DNA of 64,000 nucleotides from Theobroma cacao (Eukaryota; Streptophyta; Magnoliopsida; Malvales; Malvaceae): contig NC_030850.1 in assembly GCF_000208745.1 (NCBI RefSeq), forward strand, positions 4,639,507-4,703,506, given 5' to 3'. Numbering within the stretch: the first letter of the stretch is position 1; every line of letters starts with the position of its first letter. Made by a program: the position numbers and the translations under genes. The notes beneath the pieces are model-generated. The model searched no databases and was not told the origin of the DNA. It was given only the letters and a program-made list of their open reading frames with translations. Positions 14,201 to 26,900 of the stretch are shown here, in pieces.

Positions 14201-17200
14201 CCTCTTGAGTGTGTCTGTGTATAGAATTAGTTACTCCACTGTTTAACTAAAGAAGAGGTGAGATAAATGAGTTTTCTGTTATTACATCAAATTAGTAAAG
14301 GTAAGAAATTGACCCTCAATCCAACAATCAGTCATAAGTGATGGCCCTTAGATCATTGATAGGAAAGTATCTAATTCCGTCCTGAGCTATTAGATGCTGG
14401 GTCCAGAAATATATCTTTGAACTCTGCCAGCTAGCTTTTCAAAGTGTATCACTTATTTATTCTTGAATCCCTTTTTTCAGTCACTTAAATGATGAGAGAA
14501 GACGTTCTCCCTACAGTTTGGTTTTGTTCTTATAGGAATGTTATTGATTGTGCAGAGGTTGCATGAAGAAAATGAGAAACTATTTGATAGATTAACAGAG
14601 AAAGCATCCACTGTTGGATCACCACAGGTATTTTTTCTTTTCTATGCATCAAATCAGCATGATTGTCATACTGTAACATCTATGTTTCAGATTAGCATCA
14701 ATAAGTAGCCTTGTTGTAACTTGTGTTCTTTTGTTCCATCATTATATTTTTTGGTTACAAGTTTAGGTGCTACTTTAGGTCTTATTCTTCAGGAAGTATT
14801 TTAAGATTTGGGCTGAAATATTGTGACCACAGGTTTCAAGTCCATTTTCTAAAGGAGCAGAAAATGCTCAGCCTCGAGACCTGGGGAGGTGCTAACTTCA
14901 GTTCATTTTTGCAGTAGCTTCAATTGTTCTTGTTTCTTACTACCTTCATAGCTGGTTGTTCAACTCCTTTATAATTGTCTTTAAACAGGAACGATTATAA
15001 CAAGGGGCGTTCCATGGATGTTGTTCCTTTGCAATTGGCTGTGGATAAGACTGAGGGTGCAGGTGCTTTGATTAAAGCAAGCTCTGAGAAACTTAAAACC
15101 ACACCCGCTGGAGAATATCTTACTGCTGCACTGATTGACTTTGAGCCTGACCAATATGACAGTGTTGCTGCTATTTCAGATGGAGCAAACAAGCTTTTGA
15201 TGCTGGTAAACTTCCCAATTAGTTTAATCATTTGGTCTTAACTATGATTGTAAAATTTATGTGCTCTTTTTCAAAATGGGGGAAAGATGTTTTATCATTA
15301 TGGATGGGGCCACAAAGAAACACAACTTCCGTTTGTGTATTTATTTTGTCATACTTTATATATTCAGGCTTCTTGGCTTTTGATTGAGGATTTATTGCAA
15401 AAAGTATTGTTACTATTTTGTAGTTAGATTTTTTGTAGGTTATTTGTATTCTATATTTGTTTAATGATTTCCCTTCATTGGAAATGATAGCAAGTCCTGT
15501 AAGAGTTGATACAAATAAAGATTATTGTGCTATTTTCTAAAAGCATGTACTCCGTTTATCTTCTAATTCTTTCCCTGGTGAAAAGCTAGAATAATCCAAT
15601 ATTTCTCAAATTATCCATGATTCAACGTTAGGACAAGTCACTTGAGGAAGCCATTCATCTCTGCATCTTGATTTTATCACTTTATAGCATTCTGATATAA
15701 AAAGGTGGAGATGTACAAAATTTGACGGCTAATGTTTATCTACAATGTTGCAGGTCTTGGCAGCAGTCATTAAAGCAGGTGCTTCTAGAGAGCACGAAAT
15801 TCTTGCTGAAATCAGAGATGCAGTTTTTGCTTTCATCCGGAAAATGGAACCAAAGAGAGTCATGGATACCATGCTTGTTTCCCGTGTTAGAATTTTATAT
15901 ATAAGATCTCTGCTTGCTAGATCACCTGAGCTGCAGTCCATCAAGGTAACAATATATTAGATGCTGGTTTCTCTATCACCTTGTATAGTCACTTGCATCC
16001 TTATCAAGGTGTATGTGTATTTCATCTATTTCATTTGTAGGTTTCTCCTGTTGAATGCTTTCTAGAAAAGCCTAATTCAGGACGTAGTAGAAGTTCCAGC
16101 CGGAGTAGCAGCCCTGGAAGATCTCCTGTGCGCTATGTTGATGAGCAGATCCAAGGCTTTAAAGTAAATATAAAGCCAGAAAAGAAATCAAAGTTGTCGT
16201 CGGTTGTTTCAAGGATACGTGGACTTGATCAGGTATGTGCCACAAGTCTTTGGTTCTTTTCCTTTATGTGCGTGGGCTGGAGAAAACCCTAGCCCTGTCG
16301 CTGCTGGTGCTTCTTACTATCAATTGTTCTCAAAAAAACAAATAGTTATATATGTGTCACCCCTATGATATATTGGAGACATTTGTCTGGCTGAAAATAT
16401 CTTGATGTGGCATGGTGACTATCAAAAGTTTCTTTAACAAGACTGCAATTAAATGCGCAGGATTCCCTGAGGCAGCAGCAGGTTACTGGTGGAAAGCTCA
16501 GAGAAATACAAGAGGAAGCCAAAAGCTTTGCAGTTGGAAACAAGGCTCTTGCTGCTCTTTTTGTACATACTCCTGCTGGTGAGCTGCAGCGGCAAATTAG
16601 GTCCTGGCTTGCAGAAAACTTTGAGTTTCTTTCTGTTACAGGGGATGAAGCATCGGGGGGGACCACTGGTCAGCTAGAGCTTCTTTCAACTGCTATTATG
16701 GATGGTTGGATGGCTGGACTTGGTGCTGCGCTGCCTCCTAATACAGATGCTCTTGGTCAGCTTTTATCTGAGTATGCAAAGCGGGTCTTCACTTCTCAAT
16801 TGCAGCACTTGAAGGTATGGCAGTTACCTCAGGGATTGGTGTTTAGCTATCTGTTTGGGTGCAATCATACAGGCCTTAAAGTTCATGGAAAAAGAACCTT
16901 GTATAGAATGTGGGAAAAGTACAAGTATAACCTACAGGAAGAAAAAGAAACGTGTCCATTATGTTTATTTACACCTGTATGATCCTTAAAACTAACAGAA
17001 TGAACTCTTGACAGTAAGTTCAGCATGCTGGACCTCACATCTAAGTGCATACATCTCTAACGACTACCATTTACCTTTTTACTCAACAAATAATGGTAAG
17101 CAGTCACCTTTAGTGAGAGGGTGGGAGGAATTTCTGCTACTATTCTTTAACCACAAATAGCGTAAATTTCATTGCCTTGATGAAGTTCCAATTAAAACAT

Positions 17201-20200
17201 TCCCTTGTAGCCTTTTGGGCTAGATTTTGAAAAACTAATAAAAAGTTGGAAGGTGGTGAATTCTAGATTTAATGTAAATGTGTTTCTTCCTCTGCCATTA
17301 CCTTAATTTTGTAATTGCGACTTTCAAATTGAAAGGATTGGTTCACCGAATATATTTTTCCTTTATCTGGCCATGTTTATGGTGTTCCAGTTTTTCTGTT
17401 CTTCGTTTTTTTAATTCTTGTCTTAGCTTTGTGTTTTTTGGGGATTTGCTCTAATAGTGGCCTATACATGGCGCTAGATGCGCTTTTTAGCTATGTTTCT
17501 TGTATATTGTGCCTAGTAGTGGCTACAATGTCATATTTTATTTTATTTATTATTATTTTGAATTCCCAAGACTTTGTACTTGTTTCCTACAAATTCTTCT
17601 TCCCCCACTCCCACCTCAACCCCCCCCCCCCCAAAAAAANCCCCCCCCAAAAAAAAAAAAGAAAGATAAAAAACCCCAATTGTACGATTTAATGTAGACA
17701 TTCCTAATATCACTCTCCTTTGTCAGGATATTGCTGGCACTCTAGCAACGGAAGAGGCCGATGATGCTGCCCATGTGGCAAAGCTGCGTTCAGCTCTTGA
17801 ATCTGTTGATCACAAACGAAGAAAGGTAGTTGTTTCTTTCAATCATCGTACTCCTTTTTCTACCCCATAAATATTTTATAATTATCTTTCCTACATGGCA
17901 TTGTCACTGTTTTATCCAAAGTTGATACTTTTTAATAGATGTGTTGTGCATACTGTTGGTTATCTTCTTCCGTTTAACTAGGCCATTTTACTGGTGTTTT
18001 CTTACATCATTGTGGGTGTAATGGAAGTTGAGAAGATAACAAAAAGAAAGAGGATTTTATATTGTTTGAGCTGAAATATTAGAAGCACTAAATGCTCTAT
18101 CCAACATTTGAGGTAGCTTTTTTACAGTCATATTTCTGGAGCTAGCCTTCATATTGTAGCATGAGTAAAAAATTCATCTTTGTTAGCAAGAGAAATCTTG
18201 TGGCTGCTGAGCAAATTTGTTGAGATTGCCTAAATCAGAATGCCCATCACCCTTACCTTGACCTGCTAAATGAGAAATTTGTTCATCATGGGCTGAAATT
18301 AGATTGCTTCATGTATCAGGAAAAGGGATAGTAAATAAAAATATTGATTCACTAATTTGTTCTGGATGAAAGAATAATAAATTTTTATTCTTTCTTTTCA
18401 ATATCCTTTTCCCCATTGTTCTTGTCTATGATATTTCTTCTTTTATGGGAAAGCTGAGAAATTGCTGTCAAGCTCAATAAGAATTCTGGATTAGATTGAA
18501 TGATTCATCTGTTTTGATCTCATGTTCTTTAACATTTTTAATTTCAACTCCAGTTGACATTGTTTGGTGTACCGTTATCTGCTTGCTTTTGTCCTTTTAG
18601 TACCATTGTTAGCTGCATTTTGCTTGAGGATGAACATAAGCTGAAACCAGCTAATATCTTGTTTTTGTCCAAAATTGTTTGCTGACAGATTAAATGTTAT
18701 TTCTTTGCTGTGAGCAGATTTTGCAACAAATGAGAAGTGATGCAGCCTTGCTAACATTAGAGAATGGTGGTTCACCCATTCAGAATCCTTCTACTGCAGC
18801 TGAAGATGCCCGTTTAGCATCTCTGATTTCTCTTGATGGTATATTGAAGCAAGTCAAGGTTGTTAGCTATATTCTAAAAATTGTTGTGTACTTTACTAGA
18901 TGATTTACAGTAGAATAAAAAGAAGGTTAACATTACTCTTATATATGAACAGGATATAATGAGGCAGTCCTCTGTGAGCAGCATGAGTAGAGCTAAGAAG
19001 AAAGCGATGCTAGCATCTCTAGATGAGCTTACGGAACGGATGCCCTCCCTTCTTGACATTGATCATCCATGTGCTCAGAGGCAAATTGCAGATGCTCGGC
19101 GCCTGGTTGAGGTATGAAGTTGCCTTTTTAGTATTTCTAGAGCTGCAAGTTTTCTTCAACCTATGCTTCGTACTTGTTGATTAAAGGAATTATCTGAAAT
19201 GGGAATGATTTGATACTAGGTTTCCATGGTTTTTTCTTATATGTTGATCAGGATGGTTTGCCAAATAGTCATCATTCCTAAAATGTCTGAAATCTATGCT
19301 GCTATTTTCCAAAAAAGTTTAAGGTGTCTAATATCAGTATGAATCATTCTCTCTGTGTTGTGAATGAGACATGTGGTTTGCGTATTTGGCTGCATCCTGC
19401 ATGTGGAGTAACTGTTTGAACCTGGGCTTTCTATTTGTAGGGTTGTTAGTAACAAGATTGACAAAACTATATGAACAAAGTAGACTGTCCAGTGCTCCAG
19501 TAGGAAAATGACTTCTTTTTAAGATAATTTTACTCTAATACTTTTGATAATTGAATTGCAAAGTTTTACAGTTGTCGTGAATGCTAAAAGAATAGCAAAG
19601 AAGAGTTACGGTTTATTTTATTGGCAAGATGCTAAGTTGTAGAAGTGGGTTTTATTTGTCCCAGGGGAAAACTGGAAGGGGGAATTTCTAAATATTTTAA
19701 ATGCAATTTAATATTTGAATTTTGATGATAAATTCGGTACAAATGCTTTCTAGATTCCAAACCTCATGCTGCATCTGATATGTTATTGTAGTTTCCATTT
19801 ATGGTATTTCAAGTGTTTTTCTCACTTGCTCTTTAATCTGCCATGCATTCCTGCAGTCAATCAATGAAGAGGATGATCACATGCAGGAGACATACCATGC
19901 TCGAAAGCCATCTGCAGATTTGGGATCTGGTACTGAAACTGATGTGGCACAGTGGAACGTATTACAATTCAACACAGGCTCAACAACCCCATTTATCATC
20001 AAGTGTGGAGCGAATTCAAATTCTGAACTGGTCATCAAAGCCGATGCCCGGGTTCAGGAACCCAAGGGTGGTGAAATTGTGAGGGTTGTTCCAAGACCAT
20101 CTGTTTTAGAAAATATGAGCTTGGACGAAATGAAACAAGTATTCTCAGAGCTCCCGGAGGCTCTTAGCTTACTTGCATTAGCTAGGACTGCAGATGGCAC

Positions 20201-20312
20201 TCGAGCTCGGTATTCTAGGTTGTACAGGACTTTGGCAATGAAGGTTCCATCACTAAGGGATCTAGTCGGCGAGCTTGAAAAAGGGGGAGTGCTGAAAGAT
20301 GTGAAGTCGTGA
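4893..20312 (+). CDS. KAC1: Kinesin-14 of the KAC type (chloroplast movement), 23 exons
   Basis: Exons: 4893-5123, 6540-6663, 7496-7582, 7730-7900, 8047-8153, 8821-8952, 9064-9242, 9644-9805, 10443-10534, 11526-11677, 12129-12302, 12845-12991, 13209-13391, 14556-14627, 14833-14888, 14989-15205, 15754-15945, 16041-16232, 16461-16814, 17727-17825, 18718-18858, 18953-19111, 19857-20312. All phases join to 1,292 residues, close to Arabidopsis KAC1/KAC2 (KIN-14B/KCA, about 1,270). The motor domain (about residues 140-480) begins after [10 protein letters not shown]. The P-loop, GQTRSGKT at about 230-237, has Arg for the usual Gly. Switch I lacks SSRSH. Switch II keeps DLAGSE at about 369-374. Coiled coil follows (about 485-660), then a long family-specific tail. 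KAC proteins anchor chloroplasts through short actin filaments, and the Arabidopsis proteins were reported without detectable ATPase activity, which fits the degenerate motor. I chose ATG 4893; a GTG in frame precedes it. Confidence 0.93.
6228..6547 (+). repeat. Tandem duplication spanning the intron 1 acceptor and start of exon 2 of KAC
   Basis: Two copies lie head to tail with an offset of 159-161 bases (about 6228-6386 and 6387-6547). Each contains a pyrimidine tract, a cag acceptor (ending 6378 and 6539) and the exon-2 start cttgcaaa. Only the second copy runs into the real exon. The first would read a few codons and hit tga within the second copy. Confidence 0.85.
8164..8220 (+). repeat. 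(TC)n(TA)n(TG)n microsatellite in KAC intron 5
   Basis: A compound dinucleotide tract begins 11 bases after the exon 5 donor (intron from 8154): CT repeats, then TA repeats, then a short TG stretch. Confidence 0.9.
8259..8745 (+). repeat. Diverged tandem duplication in KAC intron 5
   Basis: The block starting near 8259 and the block starting near 8547 share a long identical run (actttggatggattggtgat) and, further on, matching segments around tactttctccaatggagc and cactttcattaatggagtg. The offset is about 288 bases. The copies differ by many substitutions and small gaps, so this event is older than the intron 1 duplication. Confidence 0.7.
17620..17662 (+). other. Homopolymer C/A tract with an ambiguous base in KAC intron 19
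   Basis: Long C runs and A runs flank an N at 17640. This is typical of uncertain base calls at homopolymers, so the exact length here should not be trusted. It lies in an intron and does not affect the coding call. Confidence 0.85.
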
Positions 20313-20946
20313 ATGCAAAAGGGAGTTAAAAATAAATTAGAGAATACCTTGTTTTCTAATGTGGAATGCTTGGGTGGGGTTTTTTTGTTATATTTAGGGA
20401 GCTTGGTTTGGCAGGGACAACCTGGTCTGGTGTTTGTAAACCTGTTTTTTGCAGTGCTTTGTTGCGATTTGCGAAGGAATCATTGTATTGGAAGCTGGTT
20501 AGTAAACTGTTGATGCCCATTGTATCACACGTCGCCACAGCTGCTATTGCGGCTAATTTTCATGGCAGTTTTGTGCAATTTGTTACCATCATTTCCATGC
20601 AAGCTGCAGCAACAAACAATCCTTTTTATTTTTGATACCATCTGTTTCCAGTCAACTTGCCATTGGTTAGAAAAAAAAAAAGAAGCAAAGGTTATCAAAG
20701 AGGAGAAATATAATATCCTCTGTACGAACCTGGCCACTTCGTAGGAAAAAGCCTATTGACAGAAATGTCCTTATAAAGTCATTCTCAAAGACAAGAACTC
20801 CAAAATTCGTTATACATGTTCGAACTCTCTCCCTATGTATGTGTCCCTTTGTTCCTCACTCTCTCGTTCGTCTCTGATCGAACTCCATTGATTAGACTAA
20901 AGCAATTTAGGGATTTTGAGCATTTCCTAATTCAAACTCCTTAAAA
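20313..20946 (+). promoter_or_regulatory. KAC 3' region and promoter/5' leader of the GPI7-type gene
   Basis: Only about 630 bases separate the two co-directional genes. The first part should hold the KAC 3' UTR. TATAAAG at 20772-20778, about 170 bases before the next start codon, is a reasonable TATA box for the downstream gene. Short frames in this stretch show no domain. Confidence 0.5.
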
Positions 20947-23900
20947 ATGCCGCCACTCACCTGCACCAAACTGGCTTTGATCACTCTAACCGGAGTCATC
21001 ATTCAAATCATTGGCCTTTCTCTTTTCGTCTTCGGCTTTTTTCCCGTCAAACCGGCTCTCACCGGCACCAGGTAAACAGTTTTCCATTAAAAAACAAACA
21101 AAAAAGAATGTCATTTTCAATTTAAAATTTATCTTAATTTTCTTTTCGACATTGCTTTGCTTTATATTCAGTGGCTCGGAGAGTTTCCACTTACCTATTT
21201 GCAACTCAGTTGGGAATCAAAGCGAAACGACTCTGCCGTCCGATCAACTCAGATCGTTATATAAAGTTCGTTCTAATAGTAGTTATAACTAAAATGAAAA
21301 AAAGCAAAAAACTGTGTGTTTTGTTTTTTAATTGTTCTGAAAATTTGAAGTTATTTTTTCTGTATTATAGGAATTGTCGGGGATTCCTTCTTTATTTGAT
21401 AGGCTAATTTTAATGGTAAGTTAGTTTTGGTTTGTTTGTTTGATTAATTTTTAAGGATAAGTTTGAGTTTTTGTTGTATAATTTACAAGGATTTTAGTTT
21501 AGTTTAGGTTATTGATGGTCTTCCAGCAGAATTCGTGCTTGGCAAGAATGGGAAACCTCCTAGTAAGCAATTTTTGGAAGCTATGCCTTATACTCAGTCA
21601 TTGCTAGCCAGTGGATTGGCTGTTGGTTACCATGCTAAGGCCGCCCCTCCAACTGTCACAATGCCTAGATTGAAGGTGTGGTCTTTTATTCATGTTCTTA
21701 AAGGAAAATATTACATACATCCGTCCAATTACATCAGCCGCAGCCCAGCATATCAGGATTCAGTTCGGTCATTGCAGAATTCACCAGACCAAACGTTTCA
21801 TTTATTTGAAAAAGTTATTGTTATTAAAATGTGGATTCATATATGCTGATAGGACTAATTTTACGAGGTTTTGCATTCTGATTTTTGGGTTAGAACTTAT
21901 GTAATAATTTCTCCTAGTTAAAGATGTAGGAAAAAAGTATAAGTTTTGTGGGGATATGGTTTTGGCCTCACAGCATTAGCTTGTCATTCTAGGCTATGGT
22001 GTCCGGTGCAATTGGAGGATTCTTGGATGTGGCATTCAATTTTAACACACAGGCTATGTTGGACGACAATCTTCTTGGTTAGATCATATAACTTTCTTGA
22101 AGTTCTGTAATTGATGACTACTTGTTGTTTTTAAGGAATCTATTGACGGGTACAACTTCATTGTTCACTCATATGGTTTGCAGGCCAGTTTTTCAGGATT
22201 GGTTGGGAAATGGTGATGCTTGGTGATGAAACATGGCTGAAGTTGTTTCCTGGGGTATTCAAAAGGCATGACGGTGTTAGCAGCTTCTATGTATCTCTCA
22301 TTCTTCGCATGCAGTCTTTTCTCTTTGAAGTATAAAAAATTAAGTAAACTGATTTGTGACATTTACTTAAATTTGGTCTTGATACAGGTTAAGGATACCG
22401 TGCAAGTAGATCAAAATGTTTCGCGACATTTGGGAGATGAGCTTAGTAGAGATGACTGGAATCTTATGGTTAGCATTTGTTTTTTTTTAAATGATCTAAA
22501 TAGAAATATCTTGTAATATCTTTTATTGTGATATTTGTCTCAGTTTCTTTTTATTTACTTTTTGATTATTATAATTGGAGAAACTTAACACAATAAACAC
22601 CAAAGGGTGCCAACTCAAGTACTTTCTACCTTTCTTAAAGTTAAAAAGGTCATGGCTACCACTTCATCTTTCCTTTCATGCTATTCTGGTGCCGGTGGTT
22701 AAGGTGGTCTTTGATTTTGCTTTTAATGAAGAATTTTCTGGTGCATTTCTTTGACATTCAGTATAAACTGTAGTAACATAAAGGCCTGTGTAAGGTGTGA
22801 AGTTTCATTTTCAGCTTTATAGGTTTCTGTTTGGGATTTGAGCATGTGTTTCTTTGTGTTAGAGGTGTTCATGGGCAGGGCCAGGCCAAGTTGACACCTC
22901 TAAAAGCTAGTGCCAGGCCGGACCTATCCAGATCTGTCCATTTAAGCCCGTTTATTAAATTTATTATTAAAATAGAAAAAAATTTATAATAATATTTTCA
23001 TATTTTTTAAATATATTTTAGATTTTAAATTAAATTAAAAAAATCTTATTAATGTTATATTGTCCCAGGTCAGGCTGGGCCTACCTAGAATATCCTGTCA
23101 AGGCCCAGCCTCTGTCTGCTTGGTGGGCGCCCAGCCCAAGGACAGGTTTATTTCTGGGCTTCTTGTCAAACATTTTAGTTACACACTTCAGGTGTTTGTT
23201 GTCTTATTTGGCTCCAACCTGTATGCTGAGCTGTTTTATATGTAAATTCCTTATAGTTAATGTAGTTTTTATTGACTACTTTGAAGGTTAATATAATATG
23301 CCAATACTATGTACTTTGTTGGTGTTTTATATTGAAAGCATAGGGATGCTTTTCCTTCATTGTCTTAATTTAAGTGCATGTTCTTTGTTAATTTACTTCC
23401 AGTGTTTCTTGATATGGGAATCTTGTCTTTTAGAGATTTCTGCCTCTTTAGAACTCTTCTCTTTGCAAATACTTGAAAAACAGTGATTATGTTGTATAAA
23501 CTTGAGAGTGGCATGAACGTAGCATGATTTAATGCAAGTACTCCAATAATTAGAAGGGGACTCTGGTACTGTCTATATTGAAAAGAAAAGTATGGTTCAT
23601 GATGCAATAAAAAAAAATGGCCCTAGATTGAGCAGAATGAGAGTAAGATTTTCTGTTTGTGTGGTTTTCTCTTTGTAGTTTGATTAGGCTTTATTGAGTT
23701 GTGTTGGGCCTGCCTATTGGTTGTAGTCTCTTCACTTTGTACTTCTGTACGGCTCACCTTGATTTACATCTCTTATGTTATTCTAATGTTAAGCAGTGGT
23801 CTGATCACACCTTAGTAAGAACTTTTGCATTTCCCATGCTGATGCTCTTGATAAACTCTCTGTATTATGAGAATGAGAAGTTACTGTTTTGGTTATATGA

Positions 23901-26900
23901 AAGTGTCCAAATACAAATTTGCATTAGTAATTATATTTAGTTATTCCAAAAGCTAAGCTGAAAATTTGATTTTTGAATTATATTTTTCTTGGTGGTACAC
24001 TTCACCTCCATTGTGGCATGATTTTAATTGGTACTATTTCCAGATTCTGCATTATCTAGGCTTGGATCATGTTGGACATATCGGTGGCCGGAGCAGGTAC
24101 TTTTTATATGGTTAGGTTATGCCTTTATCTTCATATGAGCTAAATTGCAATCTTATTCTTCAATTCAGGCTATAATTGGATTCTGAGGCAACATGTTCTT
24201 GCGATGCACTTCCCATCCTCAGCATTTGCATAAGAGATTTTAATTCAAAATGCAAATGACTAATGTCCGTCGTGCTAAATGCATATACATGTGTGTGCGC
24301 GCGCACGCGCGTGCGCGTGTGTGTGTACATACATGCATATGACTAACATTTGCATAAAACATTGTCATTAGAACCTAAATGAGTAACATTTGTTGCTATA
24401 CATATTTGTGGAACTGCCTACATTTCATTATGATCTAAATGCAGCCTTTTGGCATGAGCTGTGTTTTAAATGATGATCAATATGTTGTTTTACTTTGAAT
24501 TTTTCTTTTTGGGATAAATATGGTCACTAAAATTATATCCTTTTTCTGTCTCAATTTTTTTTTCTCTCTCTTGACTAATTCCTTCTCAAATTTTTCTTTT
24601 GTTTGATTGGCTTTGGATCAAATTGTAATTGTGAATCTAGATGACAAGCAAAGCTGGATAAAATAATGATACATAAAGACTAAAGTAGAGAGCAGTATAA
24701 TTATAAATCTTGATATGAGTCATGAACGCTTATAAAATAAAAAAGATATGAGTCATGAACATGAGCTATAATGTGAGCTTATTAGCATATTTGGTCAATT
24801 TTATTTACTAAGAGATGTAAGTGAAGATACATATATTTGGCTAATTTTACACATACACATATGAATAGTGTAATTCTTGACACATTTCCTTTTTAAAGTA
24901 TAGGTTGGTGCATTTTTTGGGACATTACTTATTATTTGCTCTTTGCCCAGTAGCATTACTTATTGGATGATTCACACCGTGTCTCTTGGCTTCTATTTTT
25001 TTTAATTTCTTTTTCATTTTTAGTGTTATTTTCAGGACAATTTGTGTTTGCAGTGTAAAATATTTGATTTGTGTTGTGTCGAAATGAGGTGTAATTGTCA
25101 ATTCAGTATCCTTATATCACCTTTTTGAGCAAAATGCATGTTTGAAGTCTAATATGATCAAAACTCAAGGATGCTAGTATAATTTAACCATCTTATTAAT
25201 ATGATTTTTTCTCCCTTTGTTACTTGATATACATATTGGTTTGCATGGTGGGAAAAAGATTGTTTGTTTGGTTGTTGTTGTATTTTTTGAATCTCATTTG
25301 CATGTTTGTTCATCTGTTTTAGTATGTTGATGGCCCCAAAGCTAAAGGAGATGGATGAGGTGGTGAAGTTGATTCATTCAAGTACCACTCAGTCCCAAGG
25401 AAATGCCAGAGGGCGGACACTTTTGGTTTGTGCTATTTAATTCTTCTTGAATTACTGATATCAAACTGATATACTGGCTCCAAATAATTGGATCCCTACT
25501 TTTCTGGAATCTTGTAAGATTGATAATTTTGATGTATAATCAGAGAGTTCCCTAACATATAGGGGAAAATTGGAGGATTTAATGCAGCAAAATTGGCCCC
25601 CAGTCATGGATTTGTCTCCAGCACTTTCTATGATCGTTATTTGACAATGACACCTGGATTTAAAATTGTGGTTATCATTTTGTGAAACTACCTCTATGTA
25701 TTTGGTAGAAAGATTTTTGAGGTTTCAATAAATATTTTGTAATGATATACAGACTAGATAGTGATGAGCAGCATTGTGATTGTGTATGCTTGAATATGCT
25801 TGCTTATATATGCTTATATGTGTGTATGCAAATTCTTTTTCTTGACAGTCATTGATGTTTGTGGAAAAGGGAATACATATATAAGCTTTTGTAAGCCAAT
25901 TACTAATTGGAATGTGGGTGTGTTTATTTGCATGCATGCAAGTTCTTGTTGATGACAGTCATTTAACAGTTATGGAAATGGAAATGATATATAAGCTTTT
26001 GCTAGGCAATTGGTGATGGGAATTTGGTGTTAGCAAGCTATCGATGTTGTCAATCAGCCTTGTGACTAAATATTGGTCCATTATATTGTCATTAGTTCTT
26101 GGTTTTCAAACTAAGGTGTTTAAACACTTATTCACATAGACACCTATAGAGCTTTGATTTGACCTTCTTTCTCTATATGCGAGCAAAGGACTTGACTATT
26201 ACAATAAGGAAGTCAAGACTTCTTTAATACGTCTATATTTCATGTTATCAAATGACACAGAGACTTGAGTGTCTCTATGTGTGAAGGCTTCTTAGTTTAC
26301 AGCAGTATTTTCGTGTCAAGTAAGCATTCTTAAAGTAGAGCTTTGTCTTTCCATCCATGGCAACATTAGGGTAAATTTGGTTTACAATTCAAGTGCATTT
26401 GGCTTGCTTTAGTAAGCCCTTTGCATTAGCATGTATGCATGCCCACATATTCACTGCTGGCCCATTAAAACTGGTCTCCTCATAAATAAATATGAGATAT
26501 TCGGTGGTGACTGATTGATCCTCTTACCACTTCATGCTGCATCTTGCTTTCATGTGATGTGATTACTTATATATGTTCAGATCTATTTTTTGTTGCTCTT
26601 GAGAGTTTGGTTTGTTTATGGCCTTTGAATCATCTGTTGTTTGGGATTTACTGATATTTGCATTTATTTCACATGTAGATGGTAGTAAGTGATCATGGCA
26701 TGACAGAAAATGGTAATCATGGGGGTTCTTCATATGAAGAAACTGACTCCTTAGCTCTTTTTATTGGCCTGAGGAATCATGTCTTTGACTATGCATCAGT
26801 CATTCACCAGGTAATTAAATGATGAAACTTCACAACATTATATTGTTGCTGTGGATAGTTTCTGATGGTTCTGTATGTTTCCTCAAGCTCTATCACAAAC

